Shown: positions 25,836 through 34,856 of the stretch, piece by piece
How positions within the stretch are numbered: the first letter of the stretch is position 1
How the letters are laid out: the number at the start of each line of letters is the position of its first letter
Assembly: GCF_000479005.1 (NCBI RefSeq)
Contig: NZ_AWXC01000006.1
Span: 1-48,512, forward strand
Source: Prevotella sp. BV3P1
GTDB taxonomy: Bacteria > Bacteroidota > Bacteroidia > Bacteroidales > Bacteroidaceae
DNA: 48,512 bases
Reading direction: 5' to 3'
Program-made: the position numbers and the translations under genes
Notes under the pieces: model-generated
Told to the model about the DNA's origin: nothing
Database searches by the model: none
Seen by the model: the letters and a program-made list of their open reading frames with translations, nothing else

Positions 25836-25899
25836 AGTTCTTGAGTTTCTGAGTTTTTGAGTTCATGGGTTGGTAAGTTTTTTAGTTGTTGGGTGATTA
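25836..25899. repeat. Octamer repeat between copZ and copA
   Basis: AGTT-type 8-bp units start at 25836, 25844, 25852 and 25860 (AGTTCTTG, AGTTTCTG, AGTTTTTG, AGTTCATG) and continue degenerately to 25899 at the same period, overlapping the last codons of copZ. Same period as the AGTTNACN units at 17691, with different trailing bases. Confidence 0.75.
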
Positions 25900-26106
25900 C
25901 ACCTGAAACTCGTAACCTGCCTCGTCAACAGCCTTCTTCATGTTCGTTGGTTTTATCAACTCTTCATCATAGTTCACCGCAACCGTGTGATTGGCCAGGT
26001 CAACCTCAGCCGAATCTACGCCCTTGAGGCACGACAACGTGCGTTCTACCTTGGCTTTGCAGTGGTCGCATGCCATTCCGTTTACTGTAAATGTTTTCTT
26101 TTCCAT
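25897..26106 (-). CDS. copZ: Copper chaperone CopZ-like HMA protein
   Basis: 69 residues, a single HMA domain with the metal motif GMACDHCKAKVERTL (Cys13 and Cys16). Delivers Cu(I) to CopA. It lies between the HMA-AraC regulator (93 bases upstream) and CopA. A TAnnTTTG box (TATCTTTG, minus strand, 26132-26139) and an imperfect palindrome (CCAC...GTGG type, 26150-26167) lie upstream, a possible site for the regulator. Confidence 0.9.
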   Translation of the reverse strand: MEKKTFTVNGMACDHCKAKVERTLSCLKGVDSAEVDLANHTVAVNYDEELIKPTNMKKAVDEAGYEFQV

Positions 26107-26131
26107 TGTTATATGTTTTAATTGAACACTG

Positions 26132-26167
26132 CAAAGATACAGCCTTGGTCCACAAAACGTGTTATGG
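26132..26167 (-). promoter_or_regulatory. Putative promoter and operator of copZ-copA
   Basis: TATCTTTG (26139-26132) matches TAnnTTTG. There is no TTTG at the normal -33 distance; in that place an 18-bp imperfect palindrome with 14 of 18 matching positions (26150-26167) occupies the spacer. A weak core promoter with a symmetrical spacer is what an activator-dependent promoter would look like. Inference. Confidence 0.4.
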
Positions 26168-26198
26168 AATTTTGGGAGAAAATTATAAAAAAAGGATA

Positions 26199-26816
26199 TC
26201 AGATGGTGTCCAATCCCTTACGCATGTTTTTCTTCAATGACTTGAATTGCGAGGGTGTCATGCCCGTAATTTGCTTAAATTGGCTCGATAGATAAGCCAC
26301 ACTCGAATAATTGAGTTTATAGGCTATCTCGGTGAGCGACAACTGGTCGTAGAAAATCAACTCCTTGACGCGCTCTATGCGTTGTAGAATGAAATAACGC
26401 TCTATGGTGATGCCCGTAAACTCACTGAAAAGTTTGCTCAAACTGCTATATTCGCTGTGTAGCTGTTGTGCCAGATAGTCGGAGAGGTTGAGCTGGGAGC
26501 GGTTTTCATGATAATGAACCAGGTCGACAATGAGGGTTTTGATGCGGTCGATGGTTTGCTGCTTTTTGTCGTCAAGCAGTTCAAAGCCCAGCTGCCGTAA
26601 CCCTTTTTCAAGCGTTGCCAACTGCTCTTTGCTGAGCTCATCAGCCAGTTTTACCACCCCCAACTCTACAGATTGGGGTGCGATACCCTGCCGTTGTAGC
26701 AACTGCCGCACAGCCATAATGCAACGGTCGCACACCATGTTCTTGATGTACAACACACTTCCGTCGGCAGATGCTCGTTTCTTATCGGCAATGGATGGCT
26801 TTTGCTGATTCTTCAT
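26199..26816 (-). CDS. AraC-type regulator with N-terminal HMA metal-binding domain
   Basis: 205 residues in two parts. Residues about 20-85 resemble an HMA domain with CDRC (Cys29, Cys32), YIKNMVCDRCIMAVRQLL. Residues about 105-200 are an AraC DNA-binding domain: two helix-turn-helix motifs, with LSLTEIAYKLNYSSVAYLSSQFKQITGMTPSQFK as the conserved second one. It precedes copZ and copA, so a copper-sensing one-component activator is the natural reading. The gene has its own TAAATTTG box on the minus strand at 26859-26866. Confidence 0.88.
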   Translation of the reverse strand: MKNQQKPSIADKKRASADGSVLYIKNMVCDRCIMAVRQLLQRQGIAPQSVELGVVKLADELSKEQLATLEKGLRQLGFELLDDKKQQTIDRIKTLIVDLVHYHENRSQLNLSDYLAQQLHSEYSSLSKLFSEFTGITIERYFILQRIERVKELIFYDQLSLTEIAYKLNYSSVAYLSSQFKQITGMTPSQFKSLKKNMRKGLDTI

Positions 26817-27150
26817 CTCGTTACTCCTTTTCCTTCAAACAGCATGAAGTATCATCTGCAAATTTAGCGAATAAGTTTGTAAACGCCATGTGTGTCGGTT
26901 GGATTTTTGGCCCGTTCTAACCAACTTTCAGTACAAGAAGTATGCCTACTCATGAAACAAAACCCATGGAAAAAATAAGAATCTTGCTTTTGGATGATAA
27001 TGAATTTTCTTGACAACATGCCGTTAAATCCTGGCCGTATTTACAGACTATTGTGCCTCACGTCACAAATACGCCAAATATGAGTAAGTTTCGCAAACAT
27101 TTGAATTTCAATATATTAAGATGGCGACAGACTGTTATATATGGATTTTC

Positions 27151-27282
27151 CACGCTTTTTCAAGACAAAAGCATTACTTTTAATCACCAATTGACATGCT
27201 TTTGGCATGCAACCACATGCGAATTGACCGCCAAAATGAAGTTTCTAAGCGGACAAAAGCATGATTATTGCTGAAAATACGG
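27151..27282. repeat. Degenerate 21-23 bp repeat array
   Basis: Units beginning CACGC/CATTAC/CATGC and ending CAAAAG- or CCAA-like start at 27151, 27172, 27195, 27216 and 27260, with a weaker unit at 27237; the spacing is 21-23 bp. Several units contain TTTTG or CTTTT followed by a GCA segment. It lies between the AraC-type regulator promoter and the 3' end of the MATE gene. Related in form to the array at 45808. Confidence 0.5.
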
Positions 27283-27412
27283 CTGACGATTCCCAAATAA
27301 TCTCCTGTTTTGCATCCTCGCGACCTATTGTTTTTCTCCAGATGAAAGACTTTGAAAGGCCATTTTGAAGGCATATTTCAGTCAAAATACGGAACATTTT
27401 CAATCTTTCAAC

Positions 27413-28786
27413 TCAACCGTTCTTATCGTTTGGTGCGCCAGCACATTGCGCCTGCCTCAACTCACTGAACGTTTTATATAATAGCGGCAGCGTAAGGAGT
27501 ATTGAGCAGGCATCGCTGCAAGCCTGACTCATCATCACGCCTTGCAAGCCCAGAAAATGGGGCAGCACAACAATCAGCGGGATGAAGAACAGGCCACTGC
27601 GCGAGGCAGCCAGCAGGTTGGCGCGGAACGTCTTACGGATGGTCTGCATCAACATATTAGACATAAGGAAAAACGCCATGGCTGGCAATGACACCAACTG
27701 CCAGCGCAAGGCCTGCGTGCCGATGCGGATTACCTCTGAATCGTTGCGGAACAACTCGACAATGGCATCCGAAAAAATCCATCCCAGCACGGTGCAAGTC
27801 AGCAAGAAGCAGGTTCCTATCCTCACCGTAAACCAGAAACCCTTCCGCACACGACCATAAAGACGCGCGCCATAGCTGAACCCGCAGAACGGTTGGAATC
27901 CATGTCCTAATCCAATGACCGATGCCATGACAATCATGGTAAACCGGTTGGCGATGGACATGGCTGCTACGGCTGCGTCACCATAGCGCGCAGCGGCCAC
28001 GTTAAGCATGATGCTGGCCACGCTGGTGAGCCCTTGGCGTGACAAAGAAGGTGTACCACCAGCCAGAATTTCCTTGATATAGATGTGCGAGGTGGAAAAA
28101 TGACGAAAGCTGATGCGGATGCTTCCGCCGTGACGGGTCATGCGCAGCAGTACCACAAAGCTGGCCAGTTGACCGAAAACCGTGGCCAAAGCCGCCCCGG
28201 TGATGCCCCAGTCGAGCCAGAATATAAGGATAGGATTAAGTCCAACGTTGACAATGGCACCCGCAACGATGCCCCACATGGCAAATGACGCATTGCCCTG
28301 GAAGCGCATCTGGTTGTTCAGACACAACGAACCGGTCATCAAAGGCGCACCAAGGAGTATGACGCCGAGGTATTTCTCCGTGTAAGGCAGGATGGTAGGC
28401 GTGCTGCCAAGCCACACGGAGAGAGGCCTCAGCAAGAGAAGGCCAACCACCATGATGAGCAATCCCGCCACAAGGGCATAGAAAAAGCCCGTCGACGCCA
28501 TGGCTTCAGCATTGTGATGCCGCTGCGCCCCGAGCTCGCGAGCGATGTAGTTGCCTGACCCATTGCCGAAAAAGAAACTGAATGCCTGAATAACGAACAT
28601 CACAGAGAACACGATGCCCACAGCCGCAACCGCCTGGGTGTTGATTTTTCCCACGAAATAAGTGTCGGCCACATTGTACAGACTAGTAACCAGCATACTG
28701 ACAATCGTGGGCACAGCCATGGTTCCGATGACCCGATAAACGGGCCCTTGTGTTAAGAATGTATAGTTGTCTCTGTGTTGTTGCAT
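27413..28786 (-). CDS. MATE-family multidrug exporter
   Basis: 457 residues with about 12 transmembrane segments in two halves. It opens QGPVYRVIGTMAVPTIVSMLVTSLYNVADTYFVGKI, a usual MATE start with the conserved NVADTYFVG. Exports drugs or cationic compounds in exchange for Na+ or H+. It stands alone between the 22-bp array and an SDR remnant. No promoter seen. Confidence 0.92.
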   Translation of the reverse strand: MQQHRDNYTFLTQGPVYRVIGTMAVPTIVSMLVTSLYNVADTYFVGKINTQAVAAVGIVFSVMFVIQAFSFFFGNGSGNYIARELGAQRHHNAEAMASTGFFYALVAGLLIMVVGLLLLRPLSVWLGSTPTILPYTEKYLGVILLGAPLMTGSLCLNNQMRFQGNASFAMWGIVAGAIVNVGLNPILIFWLDWGITGAALATVFGQLASFVVLLRMTRHGGSIRISFRHFSTSHIYIKEILAGGTPSLSRQGLTSVASIMLNVAAARYGDAAVAAMSIANRFTMIVMASVIGLGHGFQPFCGFSYGARLYGRVRKGFWFTVRIGTCFLLTCTVLGWIFSDAIVELFRNDSEVIRIGTQALRWQLVSLPAMAFFLMSNMLMQTIRKTFRANLLAASRSGLFFIPLIVVLPHFLGLQGVMMSQACSDACSILLTLPLLYKTFSELRQAQCAGAPNDKNG

Positions 28787-28861
28787 ACGAATCTCACGAA
28801 TTGTGGTGCATGCCGGGTGCCTTCACGGTATGCGTACCGCCCCGACGTTGCTACCCCGGCC

Positions 28862-28993
28862 TCATGACATAGATGACAAACGCACTTGGTTGCGGCCTGT
28901 CAAGATAAGGTCGTAGCCGGTTTTTGCAAACGCACGGGCACAAGCTTCACCTATTCCGCTTGTGGCACCTGTAATCAAAGCAATTTTCTTCAT
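28862..28993 (-). pseudogene. Truncated short-chain dehydrogenase
   Basis: 43 residues starting MKKIALITGATSGIGEACARAFAKTGYDLILTGRNQ, the complete N-terminus of an SDR with the NAD(P) motif TGATSGIG. It stops about 8 residues later; normal members have about 250. No continuation appears in another frame in the 75 bases before the MATE gene. It follows the epimerase homologue by 74 bases, the arrangement expected for a once intact pair. The rest has been deleted. Confidence 0.8.
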
Positions 28994-29067
28994 AGCTGAA
29001 AAAACACGGCCTTGCTCCGTCCCACGCATGCGCAGGAATGCTGGCAAGGCCCTTGTTGGTAATACGT

Positions 29068-30159
29068 TTATGGCTGCTCTAATAATATTTGTACGATACG
29101 CTCGGCGCTCCTTCCGTCCCAACGGTCGGGAATGGCACATTTCTTCCACGTCCCATTCACCATATCCTTAACGGCCTTGCCCAACAACCGCGCATCTTGG
29201 CCCACCAAAACGTTGGAACCTATCTTGACCGTTTCAATATGTTCGGTGTAACTGTTGAGCGTGATGCAGGGAATGTTGTTGAACGTTGCCTCTTCGGCCA
29301 CATTGCCGCTGTCGGTGATTACACCGCAAGCATGGGCGGTGAGATAGCCAAACTGCAAGTAAGAAAGTGGCTTTATCAACCTGAATGTGGGATGATCAGA
29401 ACCTAAAAGTTCAGCCACGACAGCTGCCGAACGACTGCGAAGCGGTGCCAACACCATCTTGCCGGCTGCATTGTCGAGCATGGCATGGAGCATGTCTTTA
29501 AGGTTTGCCTTGTCTGCCAGCAAAGCCTTGCGGTTCAAAGTGAAAACAATGTATTCGCCTTCTCTCACTGCCAGTTCGTCGAGCACGGTAGGACGTTGCA
29601 GCCTACTGTGATTGAAGCGCAACGTATCCATCAAGATATTGCCCACCATGTATATCTTCGACAACTCGGCACCCTCACGGGTGGCAGTGCTGTTGCTGCC
29701 CATGCCGGCCGTGAACAACAAGTCGCTCAACCCATCGATGACCAGTCTGTTGATTTCTTTGGGCATGTTGATGTCAAAACTTCGCGTGCCTGCGACCAGG
29801 TGCGCCAAGGTGATGCCTTGCTTCTTCGTCACGATGGCCGTCGCCAACGTAGAGGCCAAGTCGTCCACGACAATCACCACATCGGTAGGATGGGTCTGCA
29901 AATAATGTTCAAAACCAGCCATGACGAGTCCGGTAAGTTGGTTGAGATTCTCACAATCCACACCCAGATAGGTGTCTGGGCATGGCATTTGAAGATCGTC
30001 AAAAAGCGACTTCTCCAGCGTGGGATCGTCCTCTTTACCAGCATAAACCAATTGGTAAGAAATGTTTCTTCCCTCACCCGCCGCCTTATGGATGGCCCTG
30101 ATGATGGGTGCCACCTTGACAAAGTTGGGCCGTGCGCCCGCTACGATACATATATTCAT
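29068..30159 (-). CDS. Divergent UDP-N-acetylglucosamine 2-epimerase homologue
   Basis: 363 residues, GT-B fold of the WecB family: GARPNFVKVAPII (about 7-19), VGNILMDTL, ITDSGNVAEEA and the C-terminal IETVKIGSNVLVG. Several catalytic positions of WecB are changed: the HVEAG motif reads HLVAG, PEE reads PKE, and the His of TxHRxEN reads TLNRKAL. The Arg and Lys of the first motif remain. It could be an epimerase with altered chemistry, a hydrolase or an inactive homologue. Start MNICIV at 30159 is chosen because the in-frame upstream Met (30177) lies in a TAACTTTG box (minus strand 30175-30182). Confidence 0.8.
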   Translation of the reverse strand: MNICIVAGARPNFVKVAPIIRAIHKAAGEGRNISYQLVYAGKEDDPTLEKSLFDDLQMPCPDTYLGVDCENLNQLTGLVMAGFEHYLQTHPTDVVIVVDDLASTLATAIVTKKQGITLAHLVAGTRSFDINMPKEINRLVIDGLSDLLFTAGMGSNSTATREGAELSKIYMVGNILMDTLRFNHSRLQRPTVLDELAVREGEYIVFTLNRKALLADKANLKDMLHAMLDNAAGKMVLAPLRSRSAAVVAELLGSDHPTFRLIKPLSYLQFGYLTAHACGVITDSGNVAEEATFNNIPCITLNSYTEHIETVKIGSNVLVGQDARLLGKAVKDMVNGTWKKCAIPDRWDGRSAERIVQILLEQP

Positions 30160-30345
30160 TGTACTATTTTTCTGCAAAGTTATACATTATTAATAGAACG
30201 GCCATACATTTAGACGGAAGAACTTGTCTTTTTGCCCAGACAGAAGCATCTTTTGCGACTTCTGTCATACTACTACAGAATCAGAAGACAAGAAGATTGT
30301 TTGCTGTATAGATGCGCTCCCCTTTCATGAGGGACATGCATACGG

Positions 30346-31194
30346 TTATTCTTTTTGTATATATCCCTCTTGATCGTAACCTTTATGTGTACGATGAATA
30401 AGGTCAACCAGAGGCTGTACCCGCTGATCTGTAACAACCATATCTTTGAATTTGTCGTATTGTGCATCGTATCTTTGTCCGCTACCGTGTTGCAAGCGTG
30501 TGGCTATGTCGGTGGGAATGAGAAACGAAGCACGCGAACCTAAATGCTTGTAATATTCGGACAAATAGATATGTATACCCGCCAAATCAAAATCACCAAA
30601 GTGGATATAAGGGTTAGGAATGGTTTTCAACCATTTTATCAAATCGCCCGATTGAGGATAACGTGATACAAACAACAGTCTGTTGTTAGGAAACAAATAG
30701 CGCTGATGGGCTATCTGCACGAAGTTTTCTACATTCTCCATACCTATAACCGTTACGTCTTTTGGAATGACAAACGAAAGATAATCATGGATAAAAGGTA
30801 ACATGCCAGGTTGAAAACGAAGTGTTTGACGCACGCCCGACAGCTCTACCTCCAACGGTTCGTATCCGTTTACCAAAAAGCCCCTCATTGTTCGTTGCCT
30901 CAACAGTTTCGAGTTTCCCGACAATGCCACCTGCCTACTGCGTTCGGTATCATGGTTCAGCTTCATATCCAGTATGGCCTGCACATCTCGCAAATTGTAT
31001 TTTTCTGCCAAATATTTTTGAAAATAGTCAACAGCAGCTACCTTATACGTCACTCTGCTGCCATGACTAATCGCGACAAGCGCCCCGTCTTGCAGCATTT
31101 CGTTTATCCATTTACCCTTTAATTTACTGGCAGCAATCGTTTCGCCGGCAGCCAATGCGCATAGATTTTCCAATAGCGAACGTGTGATATTCAT
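30346..31194 (-). CDS. jetD: JetD-like Toprim nuclease subunit of a Wadjet system
   Basis: 282 residues. A Toprim-type core is visible: VIGMENVENF with Glu153 and Glu156, and the metal motif FGDFDLAGIHIY (Asp201, Asp203). The N-terminal part (about 1-130) is a helical adaptor. JetD cleaves plasmid DNA once the SMC complex has extruded it. Its ATG overlaps the stop of jetC by 4 bases (ATGA), so the two are coupled. It is the last gene of the four-gene operon. Confidence 0.85.
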   Translation of the reverse strand: MNITRSLLENLCALAAGETIAASKLKGKWINEMLQDGALVAISHGSRVTYKVAAVDYFQKYLAEKYNLRDVQAILDMKLNHDTERSRQVALSGNSKLLRQRTMRGFLVNGYEPLEVELSGVRQTLRFQPGMLPFIHDYLSFVIPKDVTVIGMENVENFVQIAHQRYLFPNNRLLFVSRYPQSGDLIKWLKTIPNPYIHFGDFDLAGIHIYLSEYYKHLGSRASFLIPTDIATRLQHGSGQRYDAQYDKFKDMVVTDQRVQPLVDLIHRTHKGYDQEGYIQKE

Positions 31195-34100
31195 ACTTTC
31201 ATCGTAATAAGTGCTTTGACAAGCGTGTTCGATTTGTGATCTTTTGTGAGCAGATAAGTATATTTGTAATCGGATACCGCATACGATATGGGCGAACTGT
31301 TCACTAAATAGATGTTGCGAACATTTGCAAATTTCAGTATTCCCCGTACGTTGTTGGGATGCAATTTACCAATCTCGTCCATCATACAATGTAAGGTAAA
31401 GTCGCCAAACTTTCTCGATACCTTTTCCTTAAACACGTTGATAAGCATGATGTTAACCATTGCTTTCACTAAAATGTCCGTACCATCCGATCCCACATTC
31501 GATATTTTTTCTATCCAACCCGTGTCGTTATCGTTTTCTTTGATGCGGAATTGCAGTTTGAAGGTATCGCTCAAAACCAACCTACTTCTGTTCGGATTCT
31601 CGTTTAAGCACACCATGAAATCAAACAATCGTTTGGTAACCTCTCTGTTGGTATCATCTCTTTGTTGTACAGATGAAAACAGATTCAGTTCGCCTATGTC
31701 GTAGCTATGCTCGTCATTAAAGGTTTTCATATCGTTGAGCAATATCATTAAGCGGTCGCTACTGGGCTGACTGCGCAAGACAATTTCTTTAATTACGCCC
31801 GCAAAGTTACGCTCGTGGAAGTCGGCATTGATGTCGTTAATGATCTTTCCTATCTCACTGGCGTAGCTGTTAATGCTTCCCACCTCTTTTGATATGCGTT
31901 GCAGGATGTCGCCATATCTATCGCTTAGCCTCCTACTATATTCCTCTATTTTGTCATGATCAATAAAGTCGCACAAATTTTGCGCAAATGCCATATAGTC
32001 ATCATCTGTGTTTAATTGGGTTTTAAAGGCGAAAGTGTTCTTCGTAGAGAAGTAGCTTTTAAACCGATCTACGTTTTGTTTTAACGCATCAGCCTTCCCA
32101 AGTTTATCAAATAGGCTGTCTTTTAGCAATTGCAAAACCTGCTCTGTAGGGTCTGTTGATGCCTTTGGTTTGACAGTTGTCCATTCAATTGAAGTTTTGT
32201 TCTCTATAGACAGTTTGAAATTGTCAACCGCAGTCAACCCTTTTTCCAATTGATTTTGTTCCGCTTCTTTTTGTCTTATGTCTGTTTCAAACTGCAATTT
32301 CTGTTGTCCTAATCGACTACTTCTCAACCTAAATTTTTCATCCAACAGTGCCAATTCATTTTCCAACTTCCTCTTTTCCTCTTTCTTTTTATCCTCTTCG
32401 GGCAACCATTCTTCTTTAAACAATAAATACTCGAAATATCGTTTGCGGTTGTTGTTTATAAAATCAAGCTCCTTTTGTAACGCTATCAGCTTATCCTTTA
32501 TTTGTTGCAAAGCAGTTGTATTCACCCCTTGTCCAGCCAACTCGTTGCTTTCTTGTATTTTTAACTGATTAATCTGATTGTTGATAGCGGTGGTTTTTTC
32601 TTGCGTTTCTTGTAGCAACATTTCTATTTTGCTATCTGTTTCTCTACGTTTTGCATTGTTGGCTGATGCGGATTCTTGCTCACAAGCTTTCAACTCCCGA
32701 TTTCGTTTATTGCGCAATTTCTCTTTTTCTTGTTGGAAGGTAGATAGTTGTTCTTGCTGTTTACTGATTTGCAGGTCGATATTTTCTAATCTTTTTTGTT
32801 TTTCCTCCTCGTTTCGTTTATCCCAATCTTGCATTTTAACCTGTTCAACTTTTATCTGTTGTGCCGTTTGTAGCAAGTTGGCTTCTAACGTTTGGTGTGC
32901 CATACGCAGTTCTCTAATCTGTTTAGCATACCGATTTTCTATTTGCTGGATGTTCTCTTGGTTGGCAGTGGTACATTCATAAATACGCTTTTTGTTGTCT
33001 TCAATCTCTTGTTCAGCATCTTGTTTTTCAGCTTTCAAATCGTCTGGCGTACGGAGTTCACGCTCTATATGCGATAAATCCACATCTACCCCAAAGAGCG
33101 AAGCATTGTGTTGACTGCTCAATTGTGGGTGCAGCTGGTTGTTATACAATACATGTTGTTCGTCAACCACCTTGCCAATCGTTTGTTGCCAGCCCTGTTT
33201 ATGCGTAGACAGCCATTCATAAAACGATCCCTTGTACTGTGCAAGAAGCTCATCAAGTTTAGCTATTTGTTGAGCAAGCTTTTCATTCTTTTGTTCCAAG
33301 TCTTTCAGTTGAGCTTGCAATTCCTGCTCTATTTTTTGCCTTTCAGCTTCAGCTTCATGCCTCAGTTCATTGATCTTACTACGATTTTGCTCCTTTTCAA
33401 TTTCTGTTTTCCTATGCTGTTCATGCAGTTGATCTATTTTATTTTTACATTGTTCCAACTCGTTAGCGTACAAATGCGTATTCTGATATATCAATCTTTT
33501 ACTCTTTGCAGCCGTCAAATCTGTGTTAGCTGCTTGTATTTTCTCATCAACAGTTTGACTTTCAACATCAAAATGCGCATAAATCTCTTTGTTTCGCTCC
33601 TCTTTTTGTTGTGCTATTCGTGCCACTTCCCTGTTGTACACCTCTTGCAAAAGGTTTTTCTTTTCGTTGCAAGTGGCTTCAATGGTGCGAAGTTCTAATT
33701 GCAGTTTTTCTGTCAATGCTGCGTATTTATCGGTGATACTCTTATGTTGAAGTGTTAGTTCTTCTTTATATCGTTTCTTATTCTCTATTTCGTTTTTCAC
33801 AAAATCCTCTTTCTCAATTCTGCTAACCACAGACGAGATATCGCTTTGCTGGTAAAACTTTCTTTTGTCAGCAATTTCTTTCAAACGAGCATCTACCGCT
33901 CCCAGCTCACGATTTTTACCATCCTTCTGCTTGTTGTACTTGCCACTTTCTTCTGAAATCAGTCTGTTGATACGCTCAAACTCTTCTTTTAATTTTCCTA
34001 ATTCTTGATGTAACGAGGGCAAACGCTGCTCATCTCGTTGATAAGTATATACCAATTCGCTGATCAACTCTTTGATTTTAGCGGTAATCAACAATAAGTT

Positions 34101-34856
34101 ACGATAAGCCTTCTCCACTTTATCGGCATCTCTTCGCACCGTAACCACCCCATGCTTGTCGGTTTTATACCACAAATGAACGTCATTGTATTCTTGTTCA
34201 AACGCCGACACCTGACTTCTATAATAAGCCAAATCTATAGAAATCTCGTCATCCGTCATCGAACTAATCATGGTGTTTTTGATGAATTCGGCATCCAGTT
34301 TCGTGTTCAGAAACACATTTTGAATGGTTCGTGGAATGTTTTGATACTTATTGCTTTCTGCAATGGCATATTTACGAAACTCTGGTTGCACCTCATGTCG
34401 GTTTCCAAAGATAATATCGCGATACTCCTCATACCTATCAATGATACGAGAAGTGTGTACCCCTTTGTCTATTTTTTGTTGTATGTGCATCCACTCTGAG
34501 TACACTTCACCTTGTTCGCTCATAAGTATCTCTCGCCGATAAGCACAGTCGATAAACCGAAAAGCCACTCTACCCCGATGCTTAAAGGCCAAAATGAAAT
34601 ACGCATTGGCATCTCTTATCACTTCGTAAATGATATAAGAGTTAGGGTACGGAAAATAAAAAGCATCGAAAGACTGCTTTTCACGCGGAATACCCAACTT
34701 CAATTTGTCGGCATTGTAGAAAAACAACAACGCTCGTAGCACCGTACTTTTACCGACACCCTGTGTTCCAACAAAGTGAACATTGCCGTCTACCTTTACT
34801 TCTGCATACGGAATGTGTGCGCTATTGATGAAAACTATCTTATTCAGGTATCTCAT
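31191..34856 (-). CDS. jetC: JetC-like SMC ATPase of a Wadjet system
   Basis: 1221 residues of an SMC/MukB-type motor. Walker A is GTQGVGKST (30-38). The middle (about 270-900) is almost entirely coiled coil, rich in Glu, Lys and Gln. The C-terminal head has the signature-like SNVGSDGTDILVK and the Walker B MMDEIG in CMMDEIGKLHPNN. It loads on circular DNA, extrudes loops with ATP and activates JetD. The start overlaps jetB by 17 bases. Both heads are intact. Confidence 0.9.
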   Translation of the reverse strand: MRYLNKIVFINSAHIPYAEVKVDGNVHFVGTQGVGKSTVLRALLFFYNADKLKLGIPREKQSFDAFYFPYPNSYIIYEVIRDANAYFILAFKHRGRVAFRFIDCAYRREILMSEQGEVYSEWMHIQQKIDKGVHTSRIIDRYEEYRDIIFGNRHEVQPEFRKYAIAESNKYQNIPRTIQNVFLNTKLDAEFIKNTMISSMTDDEISIDLAYYRSQVSAFEQEYNDVHLWYKTDKHGVVTVRRDADKVEKAYRNLLLITAKIKELISELVYTYQRDEQRLPSLHQELGKLKEEFERINRLISEESGKYNKQKDGKNRELGAVDARLKEIADKRKFYQQSDISSVVSRIEKEDFVKNEIENKKRYKEELTLQHKSITDKYAALTEKLQLELRTIEATCNEKKNLLQEVYNREVARIAQQKEERNKEIYAHFDVESQTVDEKIQAANTDLTAAKSKRLIYQNTHLYANELEQCKNKIDQLHEQHRKTEIEKEQNRSKINELRHEAEAERQKIEQELQAQLKDLEQKNEKLAQQIAKLDELLAQYKGSFYEWLSTHKQGWQQTIGKVVDEQHVLYNNQLHPQLSSQHNASLFGVDVDLSHIERELRTPDDLKAEKQDAEQEIEDNKKRIYECTTANQENIQQIENRYAKQIRELRMAHQTLEANLLQTAQQIKVEQVKMQDWDKRNEEEKQKRLENIDLQISKQQEQLSTFQQEKEKLRNKRNRELKACEQESASANNAKRRETDSKIEMLLQETQEKTTAINNQINQLKIQESNELAGQGVNTTALQQIKDKLIALQKELDFINNNRKRYFEYLLFKEEWLPEEDKKKEEKRKLENELALLDEKFRLRSSRLGQQKLQFETDIRQKEAEQNQLEKGLTAVDNFKLSIENKTSIEWTTVKPKASTDPTEQVLQLLKDSLFDKLGKADALKQNVDRFKSYFSTKNTFAFKTQLNTDDDYMAFAQNLCDFIDHDKIEEYSRRLSDRYGDILQRISKEVGSINSYASEIGKIINDINADFHERNFAGVIKEIVLRSQPSSDRLMILLNDMKTFNDEHSYDIGELNLFSSVQQRDDTNREVTKRLFDFMVCLNENPNRSRLVLSDTFKLQFRIKENDNDTGWIEKISNVGSDGTDILVKAMVNIMLINVFKEKVSRKFGDFTLHCMMDEIGKLHPNNVRGILKFANVRNIYLVNSSPISYAVSDYKYTYLLTKDHKSNTLVKALITMKV

